A stretch of DNA of 64,000 nt from contig OZ017797.1 in assembly GCA_963969395.1 (NCBI GenBank), positions 33,976,001 to 34,040,000 of the forward strand. The letters run 5' to 3'. Under the pieces are notes generated by a model, which worked only from the letters and a program-made list of their open reading frames with translations, was not told where the DNA came from and did no database searches. Positions 45,740-57,469 of this stretch are shown here, in pieces (the first letter of the stretch is position 1; each line of letters starts with the position of its first letter). The stretch comes from Pseudoscleropodium purum. Taxonomy: Eukaryota; Streptophyta; Bryopsida; Hypnales; Brachytheciaceae. The translations under genes were made by a program, and so were the position numbers.

Positions 45740-48181
45740 AGAAAAATAAAATAAAAAGATGAAAAAATCAATAAAGTTTAAACTTATATTTTGATCTTAA
45801 AGGAAAATAATTCTTATAAATATCACTAATGTTCAATCTATAACTAATTTTAAGAATTTTTTTGAATTTTTGGCTTCAAATTTAATTGAAAAATATTGGT
45901 TAGTGTAGTAGTTAATTTAACTAAATGGATGTGATTTATAAATCATATGTTACAAATATTGTTTGAATTGTCATTCAATTATTCTTGTAAGTTGCATTTC
46001 ATAATACGTATTCACAATTTTAGAAATCTAGACTACCCCTTGATCCTTCATGGGTTAAAGATGAATGAAAGAGGTTTCAGTTAAATTTTTTTCATATATT
46101 TGAAAACCATTTTCTAACGTATTGAATCAACTACATAAGTAATCAAACATATGTGATCCTTTTCAAAAATATTGAAAGATAAAAATATTGAAAGACTTTA
46201 CCTTTTAGATTGGAAATGGTTTGGAAAAAATACTTTTTTAAAGTTTAGGCACATTGAACTTGCAATTGGTAGGGACATCCACTCTAAAATTTGGGGAGGA
46301 TGCACTTGAACAAATTAACTAAATGATCCTATGATTGAATTTGTTAAAAAGTAAATTTAGCTAAAGATTTCAGCTTTGCTTTGGATATAAGCTTTGGATA
46401 TATAAATATGGATATGAGTTTTGAAGTAGTTTTAGAGTTCAAAATCCCGCAATTCATTAGGGGCAAAGATGTATCAAAAAGTTATAGAAATGCAACTTAG
46501 AAAACTAAAAATGAAGAAATTGATTAGGTTTCACAATTGAAAACCAAAATTGAAAACCAAAAATTGTAAGGTGTCAATTTTGGCTAGGACTAGATTTCAT
46601 TTGGTGATGTAGACCGACCATGAAATATTTTCTTTGGGAAAATATGAGGAACTCATTATTTATAACAAATGATTCAATTCAAATTTATATTTGGAATTAG
46701 GGATTCTAAATTCAATATGATACATAAAAAAAATACAATATTATTTAACTTCAAAATAGGAGAAATTTTTTACATTTATCCACTAAGGTAAAAATTTGAA
46801 ACTTTAGTTTGTTCGAGACAAGGTTCTAGCTTTGGTAGTCAAGTTTATTCAATGTTCTTGGAGCTCAATTGGAAATTTTTTTTTTCATGAGAAAGGGGGA
46901 TTCTCCATCTTTCCACAAATGCCTCCAATTTCAACCTTTGAATCTCAAGTTCTCGTCATTTTTTTCCCTTTACATTCAATCTAAATTTCAATCTCAGAAT
47001 TTAATTTTGTACTAGTTAGAATCATGAAAACTAATGTAAATATATGGCAATTGGATGCAAAGAAGATAAAATAGAAAAAAAAATACCTCATATGCAACTT
47101 TTAGAGGCATTTTTATCACAATAGGCTAAAATACAAAAAGTAAACTTTAAAAAAAAGATTTTGATTGTTTGTATATAATTTTCATAAATATAGATGTTAG
47201 AAAATCATTACATTTAAAAAATAGTGATTTCAAGAAGTGTTTTTAGAGTCTTGCTTTATATAATTTCAAAAATAAATAAAATAAAATAAAATAGGTCTAA
47301 ATTTCAAACATAATGTAAAGAAGTAAGGAAATGATTTTATTACAGTCCGAAATTTATATAAATTGCATGTTGTAATTTAGTTTTGACAAAAAAATATATA
47401 TTTTCATCATAAACAAAATTGGATCTAATGCGAAGATTTCAAAACCTCAAAATGGAATGAAAAGTTATAGATTTATAATTAATTGATAATGTTGAAGGGA
47501 GAGTAAAAAATTGATTTTTTTCACTCCATTAAAATATAAGTGTGAATATTTTAGTTTTTGATGGTACCTTGTTAGCGCTTTTAAAGTGAAAAAAAACTAT
47601 ATACTCTATTTTACTTCACTCAATAGAAAACTAAATGTTGCATTTTTCAAAGCATGCTTGGCAAGAATTGACCTAGTATAATCCTTCACTACTTGCATCT
47701 AAACATTGTAAAAGAACTTTGTAAGAAAATCTATAGTAAAAATTAGTTTTAATTCTTTTGACTACCATTCTATACACTTTCAAAACAACAATTTCATTTT
47801 CCAACGGCAATTTTGAGAATTTTTGGGTATATTACATACCATAGAACAAATCTTGAAAATACCTTTTCAACAATATATTGGACACTATAAAATTCTCAAA
47901 TTTGCAATCAAAAAACAAAGAAATAAAAATTCGTAGTCATTTTGGGATTGTGCAAAACAGTGGTAAAAAGATTTGTAGTTAATTCCCAATTTAGTTGCTT
48001 TTTTAATCAAATTTTGTTTTAGCAAAAGCTTGACTCCAACTCTTACAAGATTAAAATGAAATTGATTATAAGAAGATTTTATAAAATCAAATAAAGACAA
48101 TCAATAATTTAGGATTCATCATCATCATTTTCATCAATGAATTCCTTTGCTAAGTCTATGTCAATATCCCTTGGAATTTAA
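45740..48181. other. AT-rich desert, no gene seen
   Basis: No recognisable coding or repeat boundaries apart from diffuse similarity to neighbouring desert sequence. Confidence 0.35.
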
Positions 48182-48856
48182 CCCCTAAAGTCCAATTGTC
48201 CCCTAGCCTCAAGGGACAAATAAAAGTTCAAGCAAGTTTCTATAATATCAATTTCTTGCATGATTTAAAAAAATGTTTTGACAAAAGAAAGAAGCTTATG
48301 AGAATATAATTTTTATCTCTATTGGTGAGTGGGAGTAAAAGTTATGCCACCTAAGCATCTTATTTTGAGGACAATCATGGAATCTTCTTTTAAAAATTAA
48401 AAAATGGATTTGATTTTGAATTCAATTTTTATAATTGAAAAAAAAATTCCAAAGGATTTAGTTCTCTATTTAAAATAATCTTAGTGTTGGAATTAGGGTG
48501 TTTCAATACCATTTTAGAACTATTAATAATTTGGTTTTTCTTTCTATCTTATATGTGCTTCTACTTAATGATTTTTTTAATAATGAAAATCAAGTGTGTT
48601 TTTTGAATGTTCTCCCTAAACTTTCTATTAGACATGCAAATTTAACCTTTTATTTTTTCCACTTGTTGCAAATATCTTGCAATCTAAGTGATTAAAGTTT
48701 TTGAAATTTCTTTTGCACATTCTTATATTAGTCTAGTGCAAGAACCCATAGTTAGATATGAAAAGAAAACTACTAAATATTTCTTTGCTCTTTGAAATAG
48801 AAATGACAATTTTCAATGATTTTCTTTAATCAAAAAAAGGCCTTGGGATTGTAGTG
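48182..48856 (+). mobile_element. TTAA-flanked element, copy C (internally deleted)
   Basis: It begins after TTAA with CCCCTAAAGTCCAATTG. Internal blocks match copy B in order (TCAAGCAAGTTTCTA, GAATATAATTTTTATC, TATGTGCTTCTACTTAA, ATATCTTGCAATCTAAG, AACCCATAGTTAGATATG). The right end is eroded (CCTTGGGATTGTAGTG then ATAA). About 675 bp remain of about 925. Confidence 0.65.
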
Positions 48857-51800
48857 ATAAAAAACAAATATCCGATTTCCATGATACTTTTCCACAAGTC
48901 AATGGCGTTTAGTAATTTAACTTGAAAACCTTCAAGTGGCTCCTCCAAACCAACTTGCATGCATTACATTCTCAAGATTTTTTGTTGCTATGTGATTCTG
49001 ATTTTTATATATTCCAACTTCCAAATCCTTTTCTTCAAAAAATTGCCTATGTCCATTGTATATACCATTCAATTCATGTCTATCTTTCTATGGGTATAAA
49101 CCAACATTTTTCACATTAGATTAGTGCCCTAGAAAAAATTAGGAGAAGATTAGGTTGGGGAACATTAGACTAATACCCTCACTAATAGAGATTGTGGTTT
49201 TGGGGCACCAATGGATAATATAAGAGTTTGGTGTTTAAAGAAAACCATTCCACTATGGTACGTGCACCTACAATCCTCATTACAATTGAGCATAGTTATT
49301 AGTAATAAATATATATTATTCTTATTAGACCTTATTATCAATTAAAGGGAGATTCCAAGGCATTTTAGCATGCATTATTTGGACATTGTGAAAATAAGTT
49401 ATGAATTTTCAAAGTATTGTCTCTAAATGTGCTAAAAACCAATACTAGATTCTCATAAATTTTTATTTTTTAGATTGTATACATATTGTTTAGTCAACAT
49501 TTAGGAAAAAATGACTCTTTGGATCCAAATGTAGTTGTCATATTTTGGGCAATGTTAATTGTGGGTGTACATACCTAAGTGCTTAAGAAAAAGACAAATT
49601 ACATTTACAATTACAACCTTTTATACTTGTCTTGAGCAAAATCTTGAACTCTTAGGCTCCTAAGATTACGTATCTCATTTATAGCTCATTTATACCATGT
49701 ATCCACATGACTTCTTCTACTACAAGAAATTTCTTTGCTACTTAAGTTTTGAATGATAAGGTATGCAATTAATAATAGGATCCACTTCTCCCTTGATCCC
49801 TTTGAGTAAGTTTGATGTAGTGTAGTGGAATAAACAAGTTTTCCTTTTTTGTTTCTAAATTTGAAACATTTTGCATTGGTATATACGTGACTTTGTAGAA
49901 TTAGATGTGCTCTAAACATATAATTTAGCTACTTGCCACCTAAGGTAGTATACTTCTAAAACACAAACCATTTCAAAGCATTTCAAAGCATGTTGTTGCA
50001 AGCACTAGATCATTAGTGGTCATTTTGGCAATGTTGACATATTTTTCACATATTGGGACTTTTCTAAATGCACTTTTGGAAACTTTTGAAACTAGACCCA
50101 TGCCAATTCTAGTTTTTCAGAGTCTATGTACCTAAATGCATGGTTGTCACAATTTTAGCCCTTTGAAACAACCCATGTTAGTAAATATCACCGAGTGATT
50201 GTTACAAGAACCTAACAATGTTGACCAAATACTACTTATACTATTCAAATCTAGATCAATTAAACATCTTTGCATGCATGAGATGCAAAGACCAATTAGA
50301 CCATGGTTCAATTCTTTACACTACTAGAAAACATGGCTAGTTTTGAGAACTTTGTGTAGATTTGTTTTATGTCAATTTTATAGAATTGACCTAAAAGCCC
50401 TTCATATTTTTTACCTCATTAATTATTTAGTTTAAATCATGTAGATTCTCAAATCAATTTACCAATATGTATATCAACTTAAATGTATCTAAATTTTTTT
50501 CTAAAAACTTGAAGGATATAATTAAACATAAGCTAGAAAGGATTGTATAGGAAGTTTAAGCATTGCAACCTAGCAATTTGTTTATACTTTGAAAATTTAA
50601 GAGGATATATTTCAACAAAATCCTTGAAAATATTAAAATTTAATAAAATCTTTGCATTGTGTTTAGAATGGTTAATTTCAAGGGAGTTTTGGCTTTTCAT
50701 TATAAACAAGTCATTGATGCTGTTAACCTCTAAACACAAGCAATCCAAGTATTTCATCAGCTATTTTATATTTTTATTAAACTTGTTTATTTTAGAATCT
50801 TTAATATTTTTCAATATCTTTTTTGAGAAAATTTTTTAAATCAGTATTTAATAGGTGAAAAATTTTAGTGGAATCAAGACATGTGAATCAATAGTTATAA
50901 GATTTTTTTAAGATTGAAGTTAGTTAGCAAAAAATTAACATTTATGAATTATTTTTAAGATTGTTTCATATTCAATCCAATTCAATAAGTAATTAATTCA
51001 TCCCTTTCTATTCAAAATGTTACAATTTTTCAATCCATGATTCATAGGTTTCTTTTCATGACTTCAAATTTTTGTAATTCACAAGCATGTGTTGAGAACA
51101 AGATCTTACAATTGGATCTCAAAAAATTGACATTATTTTGGATTTTGGTTGAGTACATTAGAAATATCTAATTCAAAATATTTAAATGAAATTTGGTTAT
51201 AGAAATTTAGTGTTAATATCTCAAAGAATAATGTTTCACTAACTAACTTTTCCTATACAATGTAAATTGGTAGAGCTTTGAAAAAAACATGTACCCCCTA
51301 AAATACTAAAGAGACTATTTTAGTTATTTTGAAAACTTCATAATTTCAAGTTTTTGCTTGAAAATTTTAAAATGAATCCTAATCATCCTAATTTACATGT
51401 AAAGTTTTGTTTCATGTCATTCCTATAAATATTGCAAAAGGTCTTGGTAATTAAAATTTTTTTTTATCAAATGGTGCATTGAAGAAAAATATATTCAAAA
51501 AAATAATTTCATTTGACAACACGTATTGATATCAAATTAGAATAGATTGAATCAAGTAAAGAATTGAATATTATGACGATTTATATTTTGCATGCAATGA
51601 AGGTTAGAAAAACATATTAAGTTTATTTTCAAAATCAATTTTCAAAATTGTCAGATAAATAACAAGAATAAATGATATTTATTATTTACTATATAGAATC
51701 ACAATTGGAATTAAAAATTTTCAATTTCTTGTAAAAGGTATCATTAATTTAGGATTTTCTTTCATGTAGAACCATTGGACCACCTTCTACTTTAATTTAT

Positions 51801-54221
51801 TTTGAAAGATGATAATGAAATATTTTTAAATTATGTATTTTTTCATGTATTTTCAATCCATTTTTCAATATATTGACTAAAACACCCAAATTATAGGACA
51901 ATTTTTTTTCTAAAAATATTGAAAGATAATACTTCACATTTGAAAAGGGCTAGGAATACTTCCTATTTGAAGTTTAAATACATTGAACTTGCAATCAATG
52001 GGATTTACTTTCTAAAATTTCGAGAGAATGTATTTGAACAAATTAACTAATAAATCTTATAGTTGAGTTTGTTAAAGTATAAATAAATGTTAAGATTTTA
52101 GCCTTGCTTTGGGTATCAGTATTTAAAGTAGTTGTAGGTCTTAAAACACTATAGAATTTCGAGAATAAAAACCACAAGAAGTTGATATATGATCATTGCA
52201 AAAAAGATACTTTTATATATAGATATTTTGAATGCGGTACTCAAATTGCAAACTTGGCACTTTGGTGCCAAATTTTAGATTGAAGTTTAAAATGAACTTT
52301 GGCACTTTGAAATATCATTATTGAAAATTTTAGGATTGGAACGAGAAGATATAATAACATTTGGCAATCATCTCACTAAAATTTAAAATATGACTTTCCA
52401 TGAGTAGAATGAAATGTGAAGACAAGATGTTTATACAAATTATGGTGTGGTAGGAGATAAAACAACCCATATGGGATATGTAAATTAGGATTAGTTAGAG
52501 CTCAACTGCTCATACCTAGTTAAGTTAAAAGTAGGTTTTGTATTCAATGTAGAACTTCAAACCTCATTTAGGCATATTAAAATAAATTTTTCAAAAAATT
52601 TAAACTAAAAAAGTTGAAGAATGAAGCTAAATTTCATCTTCAAAAATTATTTTGAGATTTCAAGCCTCTAATCAAAATGGCTTATGGATAAACTTTAGAG
52701 AAGGGTTGGAAGGGATATTTTCTTTCACAATTTCAAACATCCTCTCTAGAATTTGTCCATAATTCTTTTTTGGAGTCTCAAAATCACAAAAGAGTTTTGA
52801 GATTTGAAATTGAGATTGATTTCTTAACTTTTCTTAGTTCAAAGTTTAAAAAAATGTGCTCTACTATGATTAAATGACACCGAAAGTTCTACATAAAATA
52901 CAATTTCTATGTTTTGAGAATGAGTGGTCAAACTCATCTTCAAATTGTCCTGTACCCTTTGAAGATTCATGATGGACACTACATTTTATTATAAATAGGA
53001 CCCCTCCACCCTTGACATTCACAAAAATGTCAAGGAATTATTTTCTTCATTATACCATCTAAATGTTTTTTGATGGAAGGTTTTGAAATGATAGTTGGTA
53101 TTGAATTCAATTGATTTCTCTTATATTTTTTAAAATTTTAGGCAAACTATTTTTACATTTATTTTGTAGATTTGGTTGTCCAATTTTAAAATTTGCAAAA
53201 CATTTGGTACTTTGTTTTTTAATTAATTTAAGATGAACTTGCTATAAGAATATGGAAGGCATTTTCCATAGGATTTGCCTATCTACATTCAACAAAATCC
53301 TAGTTTTTACAACAAAGAAATTCAAGGGAATCTTGTCCCCACTTTGGTCTCCAAAAACCAAAACAACACATCTATCCAACTATTTGCACAAACTTGTGAA
53401 AGTTTGGAACTTCATCATTCATCAATATTTCTTAGAAGAACACACATGTACTACACACAATGGAATGGCTTCATGCCTTCATATCTAAAAAATGAACTCA
53501 TGTTCTATAGTTTGGGTAGAAGTATATTCAACACAATGGGCCCAAGACAATCTAGAATTAGAAAAAAAAAATAGGGCTTCAAAAGGATTGCCAAAGTTGA
53601 ACTTATAATGCAAATAATTTTAGTTTTTGAATTATTTATTTATATTATTAATTCAGCTTTGGTGGCCTTCTTCAAGCCCCATTCTTTTTCTAGAGTGTGA
53701 ACCTTGTTATGAACATCTCTATTGTAGTGTACTAATAGTGTTGTACTGTACAATATTCATTCAATGGAGTTGAAAAATGGAATGCATTCATGATGTTTAG
53801 TGAGTGGAGCCCAATACTTAACTTGTTCCAACATATTTTTTATACCTTTTAAATTCATAGAGCATATAAGGATTCAATCACTACCTATTTTCATACAACA
53901 ATTGAAAAAGGTTTTTAGCTTTTCTTAGTATGTATTTTTTGGTACACTATGAAAGTCTTATATGATTTTTAAAAGTGTTAATTGTAGTTTCATTCAAAAT
54001 TGATCCTAGTCCCTAAGGTCTCATATTCTTATGATGTACACATTTTAAAATTGAGTATATGGAGGCTGGTTTGTAATATAGTTGCAATTAAGATGTAATT
54101 AGCTTCAAAAATATAAACTGTATCTATAGTAATTTTTTCTTGATTCCTCTCATTTGTCTAATTTGAGACAACCTCAACAACCCTATCCCTAGAAGGAGCC
54201 TCTGTTTTTATTTTATTTTTG
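48857..54221. other. AT-rich desert with one unexplained 99-codon frame
   Basis: No recognised gene. The plus-strand frame 53275-53574 (starting PIYIQQNPSFYNKEIQGNL) has less biased amino-acid content than its surroundings but no domain I know. It may be a gag-type fragment. Confidence 0.3.
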
Positions 54222-54397
54222 CATGTTTAAGTTGATAGATTTTTTTAAACATCTAATGTCACAAGCTATGTTTTTATGTCAACAATTATGTTCATTGTAA
54301 CATGAAGATGTTACACTGGATGTAACTGTTGACATAAAAACATAGCTTGTTCCATTAGAATATTAGATGTTTAGAAAAATCCGTCAACTTAAACATG
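54222..54397. repeat. Fold-back (palindromic) element, ~176 bp
   Basis: The arms run CATGTTTAAGTTGA..ATTTTTT..AAACATCTAAT..ACAAGCTATGTTTTTATGTCAAC and the inverse on the right, with a short loop around ATGAAGATGTTACAC. Pairing extends over nearly the whole length with a few mismatches. It is a MITE-like fold-back or a possible small-RNA hairpin. An hAT-type MITE is inserted next to its right end. Confidence 0.8.
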
Positions 54398-54399
54398 AG

Positions 54400-54713
54400 C
54401 AGGGTTGACGAATCTCTACGTCCACCTGAAAAAGGCGTCCGTAACCCGAACGTCCGTCCTCACGGACGCCAGCGGACGCAGCGTCCCTCCCGCCGTCGGA
54501 AGGCGGACGGGCGAGGCGGGGTGGACGGACGGGGCGGACGGCCCGAGGCGAACGCCTAGATCATGCGGACCAGATCAGTCCGTGTGTCGATCGAACGGTC
54601 GTACTAGGGCGGACGGGGGGACAGGCGGACGGGATGGACAGCGTCCGTGAATGTTAGCGGACATTGCGGACACAGCGTCCGCGTCCGGATGTCCGACCGT
54701 CCTGTCAACCCTG
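54400..54713 (+). mobile_element. GC-rich hAT-type MITE, copy 2 (longest)
   Basis: A 314-bp element has ends CAGGGTTGAC / GTCAACCCTG and a perfect 8-bp target duplication, AACATGAG (54392-54399 and 54714-54721). The inside is built from GGACG, CGTCC and GGGACGG-like motifs on both strands. An 81-codon frame across it is a by-product of this composition. Confidence 0.92.
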
Positions 54714-54758
54714 AACATGAGTTTCTTCTAGTGTATTATCAATTTTAATAGGCTAGGG

Positions 54759-55480
54759 TGAATGCAAGAAACATCTTCTGGTTTTGTTGCATTGGCCATA
54801 GTACTCATGATTTTTTCAATAGTACTATAAAATTTGAAAAAAAATTAAAAAAAAATTAAAAAAATATGTTTCATATATAAACCTTTAAAACGTAGGTACT
54901 CTACAAACAAAAAGCATAGAAATTTCTTTTAAGTAGGAGAACTATAAAAGTGCAAAATCTCATGAAAATAGATACTTTGACGTTTTAATTTGTAAAAAAT
55001 AAGGAAGAAATTTTTTAAAGAAACTAAAAGTTGGAAATTTGAGAAGACTTCATGATGAATAGATTTTACTAAATAAATGACCTTGAAACCATTTTCATTG
55101 TTCAGAATTGTACATACAAGGGAATCTTGTTTGCATGAATGTAGAGGACATATAATAATGTTTTTTAAATTCTTTTTGGTGTGAACATGAATCTCTAGTG
55201 TAGGAATAGAGCCCCAAAATTTCAGCTCTAGATCATTAATTTTGGGTAGTCCCCAATACTAAAAAACCCTAAACTGCAAAGTGTGACAAATTAGCTAAAT
55301 TGAAATTGAAATATAAAATGATTTTTTAAAATTTATGAAAATAATTTCTCTAATTCTTATCTAAATGTAGATCTTCAAAAAAAATTCAAGTACATTGGCT
55401 TCAATTTACAAAAGATATGGCCAATTACAACTTAGAAACTACAAGTGTGACAAAATAGTACTAGTGTTTCTTGCATTCAC
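54759..55480. mobile_element. ~720-bp TIR element, copy 3
   Basis: The ends are GTGAATGCAAGAAACAT and its near inverse GTGTTTCTTGCATTCAC; the inside closely matches copy 2. No coding capacity. Confidence 0.75.
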
Positions 55481-55969
55481 TCGCTAAAATAATTTAGAGT
55501 GTTAAATTGTGACACTTATCTACACAAAGCTTTGGAAAGCAAAACTACAATAGAATAAAATGCATTTAGGTTACCAAGTGCCACAATGAACTCATTATCA
55601 TCGAATCCTACATGTGAAAAATACACAATAGCTACATGATTCATTATTTGACCATGCACTCATTTCTATTTATACATTCACATTTCTATTTGTCATTTCT
55701 CTAGTCTATGTGGCCTAAATTTGTATTAGCGCGCCAAATTTACTAAAATCTAACATAAGTTAGAGTTAATAGTGAGGTGAGTACAATGTGGGACCATGAG
55801 TTGGACTTTGGGAAAAAATGGGATGAAACTCCTCAATTAACTTTACGATTAACGTTGTTATATATAAGACATGCATCATGTTTCCTCCCACCCTAATTTT
55901 TGATATTATCCAAGCATTGAACTAAGAATCAAACTACTATGGGCTTGTGGCCAAATTTTATTAATTAAA

Positions 55970-56361
55970 GGTAGTCACACCTTCTCTGTGTAGAGTTTGA
56001 TTAACGGAGAATTGAGATGTGTTGCTTTCCTATGGGTTGTGCGTGGATTGTATGGTATCCATTTCCCGTTAAATGAACCAAACCATTCTTCACCTTTAGA
56101 GCTGAAGAAACTAGTTTGAAGAAATTTAACCAGGAACAACCTATACCACTTGCATCCCATGTTGCTTACACTCTTGCAATTGCACCACTTGCGTTTTGCC
56201 ACCTATGTTCTGCGCTTCCTGCATTCTCCAATTTTCAACAAAGCCTTGTGAAGGGGTGTCACACCTTCTTCATGCACTATGACTCCTCATTGGCTCCTCT
56301 TTTCCCTTATCAAATTCTCGGATATCATCCAAGTTTGCTTCTCGGAGGAGGTGTGACTACC
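55970..56361. mobile_element. Candidate MITE with GGTAGTCACACCT ends
   Basis: The 392-bp segment has inverted ends GGTAGTCACACCT-CTC (left) and GAG-AGGTGTGACTACC (right). The internal phrase GTCACACCTTCT recurs near 56258. A target duplication is not clear (ATTAA-like sequence lies on both sides), so this is tentative. Confidence 0.5.
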
Positions 56362-56377
56362 CCTATTAATGCTTGCA

Positions 56378-56557
56378 CATAGGGTTGAGAATTGTATGGA
56401 ACAAGAGGTGTCCCCCCTTCACCTTTTCCATTAGGTTGCTTGTTTGTTCTTTCCGTTTTCTGCACTTTTCTCTTCATTGTCCAGCCTTCGTGGCTTGGCC
56501 ATTTTGTACTGTGGTCCCGTTTTTTTCAATGCAATGTTTATTTCCATTTGTTAAAAA
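56378..56557 (+). mobile_element. LINE 3'-end fragment
   Basis: It matches the LINE 3' terminus (CTCTTCATTGTCCAGCCTT, GGCTTGGCCATTTTGTA, AATGCAATG, CCATTTGTTAAAAAAA). More diverged than the copies at 45466 and 59980; boundaries are approximate. Confidence 0.65.
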
Positions 56558-57223
56558 AAGCACCCAAAGTTATTGATTACTCACTGCATTACTGTACACT
56601 GCTCCCCGAGAATAGGCGCTCCCTTTTGGCATTAGAAGCTCCGGGGAAAAATGATCTGCTCGCTCCATTAAGGAGCTAGCGCCCCTCAACGGTCGCATAC
56701 CGAATACATCACCACCACCTCAGAACTCGCCCTCCAAGCCATCGATCCAACCCCAATCAGCCGAAACAGAACCTAATGGCCTCGGAAACTTGCGACATCA
56801 CCGCTCTCCTGTCCTTGCAATTGCTCGTTACAGCAAAACTCGCAACGGATTAATCAGCAACTGATTACCACGTCATCACCCCGGCCGTTACAAATCTTTC
56901 GGGCTTCTAACGTCATCGCCCGTCCTCCTTGATCGATCCATCGGGCTCTCTCCAAACCACCAGGTTCTCATTGTAGCACCAAGTGCAGACCTTCGCACCG
57001 TCAGACAGACGTCTCCCACTTAATTAGCTGGTGTCTAGATTGTGTGATCGATCAAATTCGTGGGATTGGAGTCTCTCGACCAGAGCCCCGAAATTGTGAG
57101 CCTGAGAACTAGGAACACCAGAAATCTAAGGATCGGAATTGGCGTCTGCACTAGTGCCAATCTCTTGAAACATCCACATTTTAACGAATTAGGCTGGTTC
57201 TTGTTACGTTTGGTTAGACTGCA
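56558..57223. other. Upstream region of VQ2
   Basis: GC-richer than the desert, with no open frame of note. It precedes the TATA box, so it is most likely the proximal promoter region. Confidence 0.4.
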
Positions 57224-57230
57224 TATATAA
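57224..57230 (+). promoter_or_regulatory. TATA box of VQ2
   Basis: TATATAA lies in a balanced-composition context 240 bp before the VQ2 start codon. Transcription would then begin near 57255-57265, giving a leader of roughly 205-215 nt if unspliced. That leader contains at least three short upstream frames: ATG GTT TGA at 57274, a 14-codon frame at 57363 and a 4-codon frame at 57373. Confidence 0.5.
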
Positions 57231-57469
57231 TAATAAACGGGGTAATGCTTTCCAGGCCTACATTCACCACTTCATGGTTTGAACGAATTTGAGGTTACAG
57301 TGTCTAGATTGTGCCTAAATTGAGTTTCAGAACTAATTGCGATCCCTCTCATTACGTCCTCGATGTCCAGCAATGGTGTCAATGTAGTGGAACTTGTGAT
57401 AAGTTGAGGAAGCTAGCTGGTGAGTTATTCCTGCTTTGGAATTGGGATTGTGGTGCTTCGCTGTGCAGG

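Noticed and set aside
54405..54650. Coding frame in the GC-rich element at 54400
   Set aside because: It lies inside a MITE with target duplications, and the residues only reflect GGACG/CGTCC words.
57311..57469. N-terminal extension of VQ2
   Set aside because: The frame is open upstream but begins with GTG and contains no ATG. The CAGGATGAGTCC start is shared with VQ1.
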